Positions 29,121-37,447 of a stretch of 64,000 bases of DNA are shown here, piece by piece. Position 1 is the first letter of the stretch, and each line of letters opens with the position of its first letter. A program made the translations under genes and the position numbers. The notes under the pieces are model-generated. The model saw nothing but the letters and a program-made list of their open reading frames with translations, had not been told where the DNA came from and ran no database searches. The stretch comes from Oceanospirillum sanctuarii (lineage in GTDB: Bacteria; Pseudomonadota; Gammaproteobacteria; Pseudomonadales; Halomonadaceae), in the NCBI RefSeq assembly GCF_002150805.1, contig NZ_MTBA01000003.1:124001-188000 (forward strand). Reading direction: 5' to 3'.

Positions 29121-29362
29121 ATGGCCATTTTATATGTCAGTTATATTACAGCTTTATTACAACCCAACCCTTAACAGACTTTTTTGACCAAAATCCGCAA
29201 GCCGGTTTGCAGGGCTAAAATGCCAGCACAAAATGCCAACCTGAACAGATATTAGACTGGTAAACTGCACGGATGCTTTTTATCCTGCAGCACTACTTTG
29301 AACGATCTGTTTTTCACTGACTTGTTGTGTATCGCCACCGAACCACTGTTAAAGAGGACACC

Positions 29363-30826
29363 ATGGCCAAGGAAATCGAACTCAAACTGACCATACCTGC
29401 TCAGGCCGGCGCTCTGTTACGCCAGCACCCTGTTTTAGGTCAGGCGGTCAGCTTCGACAGTAAGGTTCTGACAAATATCTATTTCGATACACAGGATTTA
29501 CAGCTTAATAAAGCAAGAGTAGCACTGCGCATCCGAAAAGCCGGTGACCGCTACATTCAGACCCTGAAAACCAGTGGTAGTGGCAGCGGTGGTCTGCATG
29601 AAAGAGGCGAATGGGAATGGGAACTGAGCAAACCTGAACTAGACCTGAGTCTGATCGATGCCGACTGCTGGCCCAAGTCTCTGGATGCCGATCAGCTGAA
29701 AGCAACTCTGCAACCCGCCTTTGAAACCAACTTCACCCGCCAACGCTGGATGCTGAAGGTCAGCCATGAGCATCTGAATGCTGAGATTGAGCTGGTCCAC
29801 GATCAGGGCGAAGCGATCGCCCAAGGCAAAAAAGACCCTATCAGCGAGATCGAACTGGAACTGAAATCCGGTGATGCCGACCTGCTGTTTAAAGTCGCCC
29901 ACGACCTGTCCGATGAAGTCCCTCTGCTAATCAGCAATATCAGCAAAGCTCAAAGAGGCTTCCGTCTTTTTGCACCGGAAAAGGCCGGCCTGACGCCTGC
30001 CGGAGTTCCCGCGTTTGAGGATATTCAGGGGCTGATTCGTGCAGCACAAAGCGAGCTGGATCAGTTTATCTCTGCCCGAGACCAACTGGCCTTTAACCGC
30101 AACTGGGTTTTACTGGACAAGCTTTATGACAGTCTGCGCCAGCTGCGCTGGTGCCTGCTGCACCTGAGCCGACAAAACAACATCCCTGAGATTCTGCGCT
30201 ACCCAACTGCACTGCGATATAAAATGCGCATGCTGAGCTATTCACTGGAATACCTGGCAACATCGCACCAGCAGAAAAACAGCTGGGAGCGCCTGGAAAG
30301 CTGCCCGGCAGAACTGAGAAACAGTGCCGACTTTTCTACCCTGAACGAGCACTATCAGCGCCTGATGACCGCCCCCTGGGTCGGTCAAACCCTGCTGGAA
30401 GTGATGCAGTGGCTCTATCTGATGAACCGTGAGCTACCGCAAAGTCACTTCAGTGACAGCGAGACAATCTTTCAGGCGCTTCTGAATCGGGTACAGCTGC
30501 CACGTTATCCCACCGACAAAGTCCTATGGCTGCGCCAACAAGCACCTTTGTTACACCTGAGTCGTTGGATTCACTATCAGTACCCGACACCAGCACTGGG
30601 AGTCAAAAACCTGCAGCAGCAAACCAAAGAGCTACTCAAAGACATCACGAAATTAAGTGGCCTGATGGCAGAAGAGATGGCATTGCTGAAACTGGAACGT
30701 GAAGGTGCTGCAGGCATTGATCAAAAACTGATCAAACGCAATCAGGACGATCAGTACGAACTGATTCTGGAGCTTGGCCGCCACGAGCTGACCTTCAACA
30801 GTCTGCAGCAGAATCTGCTGCGCTGA
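29363..30826 (+). CDS. CYTH and CHAD domain protein (YgiF-like triphosphatase)
   Basis: This 487-residue cytosolic protein has an N-terminal CYTH domain (about 1-200) and a C-terminal CHAD domain (about 215-487). The CYTH signature ExExK appears as EIELKL at residues 4-9, with the tunnel-lining Lys/Arg/Glu residues further on (VALRIRKAGDRYIQTLK). E. coli YgiF, of the same architecture, is an inorganic triphosphatase; CHAD domains bind polyphosphate. The ATG at 29363 is preceded by GAGG. An upstream in-frame GTG (29327) has no such site. Its leader of about 240 bases carries the Pho-box-like array, which links it to phosphate metabolism. Confidence 0.9.
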   Translation: MAKEIELKLTIPAQAGALLRQHPVLGQAVSFDSKVLTNIYFDTQDLQLNKARVALRIRKAGDRYIQTLKTSGSGSGGLHERGEWEWELSKPELDLSLIDADCWPKSLDADQLKATLQPAFETNFTRQRWMLKVSHEHLNAEIELVHDQGEAIAQGKKDPISEIELELKSGDADLLFKVAHDLSDEVPLLISNISKAQRGFRLFAPEKAGLTPAGVPAFEDIQGLIRAAQSELDQFISARDQLAFNRNWVLLDKLYDSLRQLRWCLLHLSRQNNIPEILRYPTALRYKMRMLSYSLEYLATSHQQKNSWERLESCPAELRNSADFSTLNEHYQRLMTAPWVGQTLLEVMQWLYLMNRELPQSHFSDSETIFQALLNRVQLPRYPTDKVLWLRQQAPLLHLSRWIHYQYPTPALGVKNLQQQTKELLKDITKLSGLMAEEMALLKLEREGAAGIDQKLIKRNQDDQYELILELGRHELTFNSLQQNLLR

Positions 30827-30856
30827 TTAGCGGACAATTCCGGCAAACGAATAAAT

Positions 30857-30872
30857 GGGAGCTTCGGCTCCC
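30857..30872 (+). other. TTCG-loop hairpin after the CYTH-CHAD gene
   Basis: GGGAGC-TTCG-GCTCCC is a perfect 6-bp stem with an extra-stable UUCG tetraloop in RNA. There is no T-run after it, so it is more likely an RNA 3'-end stabiliser or processing signal than a terminator. Confidence 0.5.
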
Positions 30873-30911
30873 GCAACGATGTCTTAACCAGCTACAAAAG
30901 TGACCCCCACA

Positions 30912-31907
30912 ATGGCTGCGGATCAGAAAACACCCTCCACTGAACAAACGGAGCAACCTGCACAACAGGGGCTGCGTCAGAAGATCTATCACGTCATCTT
31001 CGAAGCCAATACGCCGCTGGCAAAAGGTTTCGATATAGCACTCATCATCTGCATCTTATTGAGCGTCGCCTTGGTGATGCTGGACAGTGTGCAGGAGATC
31101 CATGATCGCTGGCATGAAGAGCTCTATATTATCGAGTGGGGCTTCACCATCATCTTTACCATCGAGTATCTGCTGCGCCTTTACAGCATTGGCAAACCGC
31201 TGAAATACGCCACCAGCTTCTTTGGTGTGGTGGATCTGCTTTGTATTATCCCGACTTATCTCAGCCTATTTTTTGCCGGAACCGAGGTCTTACTGGTGGT
31301 TCGTCTAGTGCGGGTGCTCCGGGTTTTCCGGATTCTGCGTCTGTTCCACTACGTTGGCGAAGCCGCAGCTCTTGCCAAGGCGATGCAGGCCAGTCGCCGT
31401 AAGATCACGGTATTCCTTTTTACCGTTATCACCATGGTGACCGTATTTGGCTCCATCATGTACGTGGTTGAAGGCCCGGAGAACGGCTATACCAGCATTC
31501 CCCGCAGCATCTACTGGGCAATTGTGACCCTCACTACCGTAGGCTATGGCGATATCACCCCGCAGACCAACTTCGGCCAGTTCCTGTCATCAATCGTCAT
31601 GATCATGGGTTACGCCGTAATTGCCGTACCAACGGGTATCGTAACGGTAGAGCTCTCCAATACCATGAAGCGGCACATGCATCTGGTTTGCCGTGGTTGC
31701 GGCGAAGAGGGCCATGATGCCGATGCTGACTACTGCAAACTCTGCGGTACTGAACTTTCCCGACGGGATGGTCGCCAGCGCCATATGAAACCTGTGCCAC
31801 TGCCGGATCTTCAACATTCCTCAACGGATAAAACAGATAGCAATGAAGGCACGAAGCCAAACGACAACTCACAGGATGATCCGCCAACAACGCAGAAACC
31901 TGTCTGA
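30912..31907 (+). CDS. Voltage-gated potassium channel with C-terminal zinc ribbon
   Basis: This is a six-helix K+ channel subunit of the inner membrane, 331 residues. A voltage-sensor S4 helix is visible as RLVRVLRVFRILRLF with Arg every third residue. The pore contains the selectivity filter TTVGYGD near residue 207, followed by S6. After S6 comes a four-cysteine zinc-ribbon-like segment, Cys-x2-Cys and Cys-x2-Cys (CRGCGEE...YCKLCG), then a polar, disordered tail. I chose the ATG at 30912; a GTG four codons upstream is also possible, and neither has a good ribosome site. The substrate and gating are inferred from the family. Confidence 0.88.
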   Translation: MAADQKTPSTEQTEQPAQQGLRQKIYHVIFEANTPLAKGFDIALIICILLSVALVMLDSVQEIHDRWHEELYIIEWGFTIIFTIEYLLRLYSIGKPLKYATSFFGVVDLLCIIPTYLSLFFAGTEVLLVVRLVRVLRVFRILRLFHYVGEAAALAKAMQASRRKITVFLFTVITMVTVFGSIMYVVEGPENGYTSIPRSIYWAIVTLTTVGYGDITPQTNFGQFLSSIVMIMGYAVIAVPTGIVTVELSNTMKRHMHLVCRGCGEEGHDADADYCKLCGTELSRRDGRQRHMKPVPLPDLQHSSTDKTDSNEGTKPNDNSQDDPPTTQKPV

Positions 31908-31942
31908 TCACTCGCTGTGATTTTCAGGCACAGCTAAAAAAC

Positions 31943-31968
31943 AAAAGGCCTGCAATAGCAGGCCTTTT
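31943..31968. terminator. Bidirectional terminator between K+ channel and hepT-like genes
   Basis: AAAAGGCCTGC pairs with GCAGGCCTTTT around a short loop and sits between two convergent genes. Confidence 0.85.
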
Positions 31969-31994
31969 CCGACTAAACAGCTCAAAAATGGGCT

Positions 31995-32396
31995 TTAAAG
32001 ATCAACCACCTGGCGGGAAAAGTCCTCAAAGTCGATCAGATGTTTCTTCACCACAGCAACCACAATATCCAGATTCAAAGCCTGATAATCGTGTACTGCG
32101 ATATTACGTAGCCCCACCATTTTTTTGAGCTTTTCGCCACTATCGGTATGTATCAATTTAGCCTGAACCATAATTTCAAAACTGTCTCTGGCTGACTGAG
32201 GAATCCCCAGTGAGCGCTGGCGAATAATATGATTGCAGATATCGATTGAAGCTTCGCAGGCTCGCTGCAAATTGAGGATGACAGAGTCTTGCTTGGTGAA
32301 GTTGCTGCGAAATTCCGTCTCGTCAGTAAACTCTTCTCTGATACGATTCAGGCAACGACGGATTGTCGCCAGCTTGTTCACAACAACATCATTCAT
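31995..32396 (-). CDS. hepT: HepT-type ribonuclease toxin (HEPN domain)
   Basis: This 133-residue HEPN-domain toxin belongs to the MntA-HepT (DUF86) system. The catalytic RNase motif Rx4HxY is seen as RNIAVHDY, with Arg97, His102 and Tyr104. In the studied Shewanella system the cognate antitoxin attaches AMP units to Tyr104 of HepT, and the same residue number occurs here. Its start overlaps the end of the mntA-like gene by eight bases, so the two are translationally coupled with the antitoxin first. It is convergent with the K+ channel gene and shares its terminator. Confidence 0.9.
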   Translation of the reverse strand: MNDVVVNKLATIRRCLNRIREEFTDETEFRSNFTKQDSVILNLQRACEASIDICNHIIRQRSLGIPQSARDSFEIMVQAKLIHTDSGEKLKKMVGLRNIAVHDYQALNLDIVVAVVKKHLIDFEDFSRQVVDL

Positions 32397-32790
32397 CTTT
32401 CAGCTCCCCGATAAAATCCTGCAGAATCCCTTCTCTGGACTCCTGTAGCCGACCGTACATGCTGTAAACCTGCATCTCAAAAACGTCCGCATCATACGGT
32501 TTGCCATATAAACGAACGCCCTGAGTCACAACCTGCATGCGCATTACCGTTGAGGCTTCGGCAAGGTCGATCAGATCAACATCAGCACCCAATTCAGAAG
32601 CCAGTGCCTGGGCTAACTCCCAGCGATCCAATGCAGCCATGGGCTTTTGTGCAAGAAAAGCGATATCCCAATCACTTGCTGAAGTTGAGCATCCCTGAGC
32701 CCTTGAGCCAAAAAGATAGGCCAGTTTCAGCCCCTCAATCGAATGAAGGGTCTGCTCTATCAAAGCTGATTCAGATTTGCTGATCGCCAT
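32389..32790 (-). CDS. mntA: MntA-type nucleotidyltransferase antitoxin
   Basis: This minimal nucleotidyltransferase of 133 residues is the antitoxin partner of HepT. The signature GS-x10-DxD is complete, with Gly28-Ser29, Asp40 and Asp42 (GSRAQGCS...SDWD), so it should be able to transfer AMP to the toxin. It is the first gene of the two-gene operon. It starts about 30 bases after the stop of the DUF3087 gene on the same strand, so read-through from that gene is possible. The pair may serve plasmid or genome stability or phage defence; the sequence does not say which. Confidence 0.9.
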   Translation of the reverse strand: MAISKSESALIEQTLHSIEGLKLAYLFGSRAQGCSTSASDWDIAFLAQKPMAALDRWELAQALASELGADVDLIDLAEASTVMRMQVVTQGVRLYGKPYDADVFEMQVYSMYGRLQESREGILQDFIGELKDE

Positions 32791-32822
32791 AACCGATTCA
32801 GACTCCCGAATAACAAAGCGGT

Positions 32823-33347
32823 TTAATCCGCATGCCGCTTGGCAATAGCTTCAATAAACTCCGGCTGCAGATCCACCAGAGCTTCTTCTTTCAGAGCATC
32901 CGACAGGCCTTCGTAAAAAACATCCCGCTCTTTAATCAGTTCGGAATGGCCGTACTCATTGCTTTCCAGATAGTAGACCTGCATCAGTCCTTCATAATAG
33001 AAACGCAGGATACGCTGAGCATCCTCATCATCTGCTTTTACTGCTTTTTTCAGCAGATGCATACGGTTGGTAATTCGCGCCAGCATACGTTTCAGGCGGA
33101 AAACATAGAGCAGGTCGGTCAGGCGCGGGTCATTTTTGTAGAAGGAGAACACCAGACTGGTCACCAGAACACCAACAATCACACCCGCCAGATTGAGATA
33201 GAAGTTTCCACCTTCAGGGTTACCCCAGGTCAGCACCAGAAACTGGCCACTGGCCATCGCTGTAACCGCAAAACAGACAATCAGCACCAGACTGACTTTT
33301 CGGCTCAGCTTTAAATAGTTTTGTTTATCAATCTCTTGTATCTGCAT
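32823..33347 (-). CDS. DUF3087 family membrane protein
   Basis: This is a 174-residue protein with two hydrophobic helices near the N-terminus (about residues 18-40 and 50-68) and a long, helical, charged cytoplasmic part. The overall layout and the segment FYKNDPRLTDLLYVFRLKRML fit DUF3087, a gammaproteobacterial family without known function. It is divergent from the sigma-54 regulator gene and upstream of the toxin-antitoxin pair on the same strand. I infer no functional link to the toxin-antitoxin genes. Confidence 0.72.
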   Translation of the reverse strand: MQIQEIDKQNYLKLSRKVSLVLIVCFAVTAMASGQFLVLTWGNPEGGNFYLNLAGVIVGVLVTSLVFSFYKNDPRLTDLLYVFRLKRMLARITNRMHLLKKAVKADDEDAQRILRFYYEGLMQVYYLESNEYGHSELIKERDVFYEGLSDALKEEALVDLQPEFIEAIAKRHAD

Positions 33348-33474
33348 GTTTCCCTCTTATCAGGTGAAATAGCCACCTCTTGATCCGCCGTGCTATTTTA
33401 GCCCTAATTTGATGGTGGCACCCAGCAAAGGTTTCTCAATCGAATAAAAACAAAGGCTTGAGACGGTATAACTG

Positions 33475-34953
33475 ATGACCCCGAAAAATCTGATGCACCT
33501 GCTTTCCAACGATCACGCGTCCCATATTCTGCTGGAACAGCTGACCAACGCCTGTCAGGGTTCGCTGGTGATCGATCGTCAGTGCCGCATTGTCTGGATC
33601 AGTGATGCTTACCGCAAACTGCTGGATCTGCCTGCAAATCTTGATCCTGCCGGGATGCCGGTAGAACAACTGCTACCAACCTCTCAGATGCCAAGGGTGG
33701 TGCAGACCGGTAAGCCGATGTTTGTCGATCTTATGGAGATCAACAACCACTGGTGTGTGGTCAACCGTCTGCCGTTACGCAATGAAGCCGGTGAGGTAGT
33801 CGGTGCTTTAGGGCTTATCTTCCACAACGATCTGGATGAACTGCAGCCGCTGTTTGATAAGTTTGCCCGTCTGCGCCGGCGCTTTGAAAAAGAGAACCTG
33901 CTGCGAACCAGTCGCTATCAGCTGGACGATATTATCGGCCAGTCGCCTCAGATCACCCAGATGAAACGTCAGGCGCAGCGTGCTGCTCAGCTGGATACCA
34001 CACTGCTGTTATTAGGCGAGACCGGCACCGGTAAAGAGCTGCTGGCACAGGGGATTCATCAGGCATCCCCCAGACGTAACGCCCCTTTTGTCGGCATCAA
34101 TATGGCGGCACTGCCGGAGCCTCTGGCAGAAGCGGAGCTTTTTGGCACCGCAGCAGGTGCCTATACCGGTGCCGACCGCAAAGGCCGGATCGGTAAAATC
34201 CAACTGGCGGATGGCGGCACCCTGTTTCTGGATGAAATTGCCGAGATGCCACTGGCGATGCAGGCCAAACTGCTGCGGGTGTTACAGGAGCGGGAAGTTG
34301 AAGCTCTCGGTTCCAACCGCCTGATCAGCGTGGATGTCCGCATTATCGCGGCCACTTCCAAGAATCTTGCCGAGCTTGTCGAGCAGGGACAGTTCCGCGC
34401 CGATCTTTACTACCGGCTGCACGTTCTGCCGATTCATCTGCCTCCTCTTCGCCAGCGGCAGGGAGATATCGCTCTGCTTGCGCAACATCTGCTACAGGAT
34501 ATTCAGCGCCAGACCCACCTGCCGGAACTACAGCTGTCAGAATCCGCACTAGGCTGGCTTAGCGATTATCACTGGCCGGGCAATGTCAGGGAGCTGCGCA
34601 ACCGTCTCGAGCGGGCCTGCGTTATGGCCGAAGGCGAACAGATCAGCCCGCAGGATCTGGGGGCTGACGATCCTATCTCGGCACTTGATCCTTCGGCGGC
34701 GCTTCAATCTTTCGTCTCACCCGTCACCCAAGTCGTATCAAATGCCAGTGATCTGCAAAACGATGCAGCTCCTGCTAAACCAACACCAACGGATCTGAAG
34801 AGTCTTCAGCAACAGCATGAATGCCAGCTGCTGCAGGAAGCACTTAATCGCCATCAGGGTAATCGCACCGCCGCAGCACAAAGCCTTGGTATCTCACGGG
34901 CAACCTTCTACAACCGTCTGAAACGATGCCAAGATAAAACGTCTAATAATTAA
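33475..34953 (+). CDS. Sigma-54-dependent transcriptional activator (PAS-AAA-Fis)
   Basis: This 492-residue enhancer-binding protein activates RpoN promoters. An N-terminal PAS sensor (about residues 15-120) is followed by a linker and an AAA+ domain with Walker A GETGTGKE, Walker B GGTLFLDEIAEM and the sigma-54 contact loop GAYTGA, a Phe-to-Tyr variant of GAFTGA. The C-terminus is a Fis-type helix-turn-helix (NRTAAAQSLGISRATFYNRL). There is no receiver domain, so ligand sensing by PAS is expected. The neighbouring CoA-transferase gene has a matching -24/-12 promoter, so it is the likely target (inference). It is divergent from the DUF3087 gene. Confidence 0.93.
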   Translation: MTPKNLMHLLSNDHASHILLEQLTNACQGSLVIDRQCRIVWISDAYRKLLDLPANLDPAGMPVEQLLPTSQMPRVVQTGKPMFVDLMEINNHWCVVNRLPLRNEAGEVVGALGLIFHNDLDELQPLFDKFARLRRRFEKENLLRTSRYQLDDIIGQSPQITQMKRQAQRAAQLDTTLLLLGETGTGKELLAQGIHQASPRRNAPFVGINMAALPEPLAEAELFGTAAGAYTGADRKGRIGKIQLADGGTLFLDEIAEMPLAMQAKLLRVLQEREVEALGSNRLISVDVRIIAATSKNLAELVEQGQFRADLYYRLHVLPIHLPPLRQRQGDIALLAQHLLQDIQRQTHLPELQLSESALGWLSDYHWPGNVRELRNRLERACVMAEGEQISPQDLGADDPISALDPSAALQSFVSPVTQVVSNASDLQNDAAPAKPTPTDLKSLQQQHECQLLQEALNRHQGNRTAAAQSLGISRATFYNRLKRCQDKTSNN

Positions 34954-35060
34954 GAAATCGTCCAGCTATTTATACATTTTTAGCCTTAAGCTAGACACAA
35001 AGCAGCTCTATCAAATCGATCAAAAACTCTAACCCCTTGTTTTCACAGACCTTCAGCAAA

Positions 35061-35077
35061 CTGGCCTGAACCTTGTA
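35061..35077 (+). promoter_or_regulatory. Candidate sigma-54 promoter of the CoA-transferase gene
   Basis: CTGGCCTGAACCTTGTA aligns without gaps to the RpoN consensus YTGGCACGrNNNTTGCW: the -24 GG and the -12 TTG are present at correct spacing, with three mismatches. It lies about 80 bases before the start codon and directly downstream of a sigma-54 activator gene. Confidence 0.6.
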
Positions 35078-35155
35078 ATAACAGACTCCAGATCCGGCTC
35101 GGACAGAGCCCTTTTTTACAGCTATCAAAACAAAAATAATCTGAGAGTTCTGACA

Positions 35156-36802
35156 ATGGATAAGTTAATCAGCGCCGAACAGGCGGCTCAGCTCATCGAC
35201 GACAACGCAACCATCTCCACCGGCGGCTTTATCGGTATCGGTTTCGCCGAAACACTGGCGAAAGCGATTGAGAAACGCTTTCTGGAAACCGGCCATCCCA
35301 ACAATCTGTCTCTGGTGTATGCCGCAGGTCAGGGTGACGCCCAGACCCGAGGGCTTAACCATTTTGCCCACAAAGGTCTGGTGAAGAAGGTTCTTGGCGG
35401 GCACTGGGGGCTGGCTCCCGGCCTTGGCCGTATGGCGATGAATAATGAAATTGCTGCCTACAACCTGCCGCAAGGTGTGATCTGCCATCTCTATCGCGAT
35501 ATCGCTGCCGGCAAACCCGGCACTCTCACCCGTGTGGGCTTGCACACCTTTGTCGATCCCCGTCAGGATGGGGGCAAGGTGAATCAGGTCAGCGAAGAAG
35601 ATCATGTGCAGCTGATGCCGATTAATGGCGAGGATTACCTGTTCTATAAAAGCTTCCCGCTGGATGTCGCCCTGTTGCGTGGTACTACGGCGGATGCTGA
35701 AGGCAATATCTCCATGGAGCGTGAAGCCCTGCCATTAGATGGTCTTGCCATCGCTCAAGCGGTGCATAACAGCGGCGGCAAGGTCTTTGTTCAGGTAGAA
35801 CGCCTGACCGAGCAACATCAGCTGACACCGGATCGGGTACGTATTCCGGCAAGTCTTGTGGATTACGTTATCGTCGCCCCAGCTGAAGATCATCCGCAAA
35901 CTTTTGCAGAGACCTACAACCCAGCCTATACCGGTGAGATTCGCGTTCCTCAGACTCAGGTTAACCCGGTCACTCTGGATGCCCGCAAGGTGATTGGTCG
36001 TCGTGCTCTGCTGGAGCTAAAAAAAGGTGGCGTGATCAATCTGGGTATCGGCATGCCTGAGATGGTGTCTCAGGTAGCCGCAGAAGAAGGCCTGCTCAGC
36101 AGCTTTACCCTTAGCGTTGAACCAGGAGGTATCGGTGGACAACCGGCCAGCGGCCTCAGCTTCGGTGCGGTGACCAATGCGACCTCGGTAGTGGATCAGC
36201 CTGCACAGTTTGATTTCTACGATGGTGGCGGTCTGGATCAGGCATTTCTGGGTCTTGCGGAAACCTGCCCGGAAGGACACGTTAATGTCAGTCGCTTTGG
36301 CCCAAAACTGGCCGGGGCCGGAGGCTTTATCAATATCACCCAGAACACACAGGAAGTCTTTTTCCTGGGCACCTTTACCTCAGGTAAACAGGAGCTGACC
36401 TTTGAAGGTGAATCCCTGCAGGTGATCAGCAACGGCCAGCAGAAGAAGTTCTGTCAGTCGGTACAGCAGATTACTTTTAACGGGGAATATGCCGCCCAGA
36501 AAGGTCAGAAGGTGACCTTTATTACCGAACGCGCCGTATTCCGCCTGACTGAACACGGCCTGCTACTCACGGAAATTGCACCGGGAGTCGATCTGGAAAA
36601 AGACATTCTGGCACAGATGGATTTCACACCGGAGATTGCAGAAGACCTGATCGAGATGGATCACCGCCTGTTCCGCAAAGGCCCGATGAATATCCGCTAT
36701 CCGGGAAGCACGCCGGTAAAGCAACTGCGCTCGATGTTTAAGGAAGTCGCTTCCCATCGGGCGACCGCTTCAAAAACAGAAACAGCGGCATTAGCGAGCT
36801 AA
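35156..36802 (+). CDS. Acyl-CoA:acetate/3-ketoacid CoA-transferase (family I, fused subunits)
   Basis: This 548-residue CoA-transferase has the alpha and beta domains fused in one chain, as in E. coli YdiF or propionate CoA-transferase. It moves CoA between short-chain acids through a glutamyl-CoA intermediate. The likely catalytic residue is Glu322 in SVEPGGIGGQP, and the N-terminal domain has the GGFIGIGFAE glycine loop. The exact substrates (acetate, propionate, acetoacetate, succinate) cannot be told. Single-gene transcription from a predicted RpoN promoter and a neighbouring PAS-type activator suggest induction by a short-chain organic acid (inference). A strong terminator follows. Confidence 0.92.
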   Translation: MDKLISAEQAAQLIDDNATISTGGFIGIGFAETLAKAIEKRFLETGHPNNLSLVYAAGQGDAQTRGLNHFAHKGLVKKVLGGHWGLAPGLGRMAMNNEIAAYNLPQGVICHLYRDIAAGKPGTLTRVGLHTFVDPRQDGGKVNQVSEEDHVQLMPINGEDYLFYKSFPLDVALLRGTTADAEGNISMEREALPLDGLAIAQAVHNSGGKVFVQVERLTEQHQLTPDRVRIPASLVDYVIVAPAEDHPQTFAETYNPAYTGEIRVPQTQVNPVTLDARKVIGRRALLELKKGGVINLGIGMPEMVSQVAAEEGLLSSFTLSVEPGGIGGQPASGLSFGAVTNATSVVDQPAQFDFYDGGGLDQAFLGLAETCPEGHVNVSRFGPKLAGAGGFINITQNTQEVFFLGTFTSGKQELTFEGESLQVISNGQQKKFCQSVQQITFNGEYAAQKGQKVTFITERAVFRLTEHGLLLTEIAPGVDLEKDILAQMDFTPEIAEDLIEMDHRLFRKGPMNIRYPGSTPVKQLRSMFKEVASHRATASKTETAALAS

Positions 36803-36822
36803 TACAGCTCGCAGTCCGTCAA

Positions 36823-36863
36823 CAAAAAGGGCTGCCTGTCAAAATAACAGGCAGCCCTTTTTT
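36823..36863. terminator. Bidirectional terminator after the CoA-transferase gene
   Basis: The 12-bp stem GGGCTGCCTGTC/AACAGGCAGCCC has A-runs and T-runs on opposite sides and is shared with the convergent small gene. Confidence 0.9.
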
Positions 36864-36887
36864 GTTCTGAGCCCATACAACAAAGAG

Positions 36888-37190
36888 TCAGTGACGGGTC
36901 TCACCACTCACCGGCTGGCCGGTCATCAATTTGGTGACGTATTCAGCGCGACTGCTGCTGTTTACAGTCCGCTCTTTCTCGTTACACCAAGCGATCAGCT
37001 CTTCCACATCCACCGGAACCTTAACCACTTCAATGCCTTTGGCAGAGAAGGTTTCAATCATCTCTTCAGTCTTTGCTGCCCACTCGTGCCAGTCGCTTTC
37101 CAGCATATCAGCATCATCAGTCACTTCCAGAAAACGCTGCCACTGATCTTCTTTAATCCAACAAATACCTGCCTGATGCTGCATCGCCAT
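36888..37190 (-). CDS. Hypothetical small protein, 100 residues
   Basis: I do not recognise this family. It is a soluble, acidic protein with several Trp residues (CWIKEDQWQRFL, DWHEWAAK, IAWCNEKE) and no signal peptide or membrane segment. The pattern suggests an alpha/beta fold: a helix-rich middle (WAAKTEEMIETF), then a strand (GIEVVKVPVD) and another helix. It is a stand-alone gene, divergent from the ECF sigma gene and sharing a terminator with the CoA-transferase gene. Codon use resembles its neighbours, which supports it being real. Confidence 0.65.
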   Translation of the reverse strand: MAMQHQAGICWIKEDQWQRFLEVTDDADMLESDWHEWAAKTEEMIETFSAKGIEVVKVPVDVEELIAWCNEKERTVNSSSRAEYVTKLMTGQPVSGETRH

Positions 37191-37447
37191 AATCCTGTCC
37201 TGTTTTATTCTTTAACGGGTAACGCTTGATACCCTATTCGTCTCTGACCCAGTCAGAACGAGAAAAATTAATCAGATCAAACCCTAACACAGTTTTACCG
37301 GCTATTTCAGTGTCGACTGAATGCTTTATCCGGTCTTGTGATCTGAGGCAGCCTCCTCAGCCTGCTAACAAAAAGCCTTTTGCAAAGAGCGCTTTCTGCC
37401 AGACTCCGATTTAGTGCACAATGAAGGCACGATAAAAGAGAGTGATT

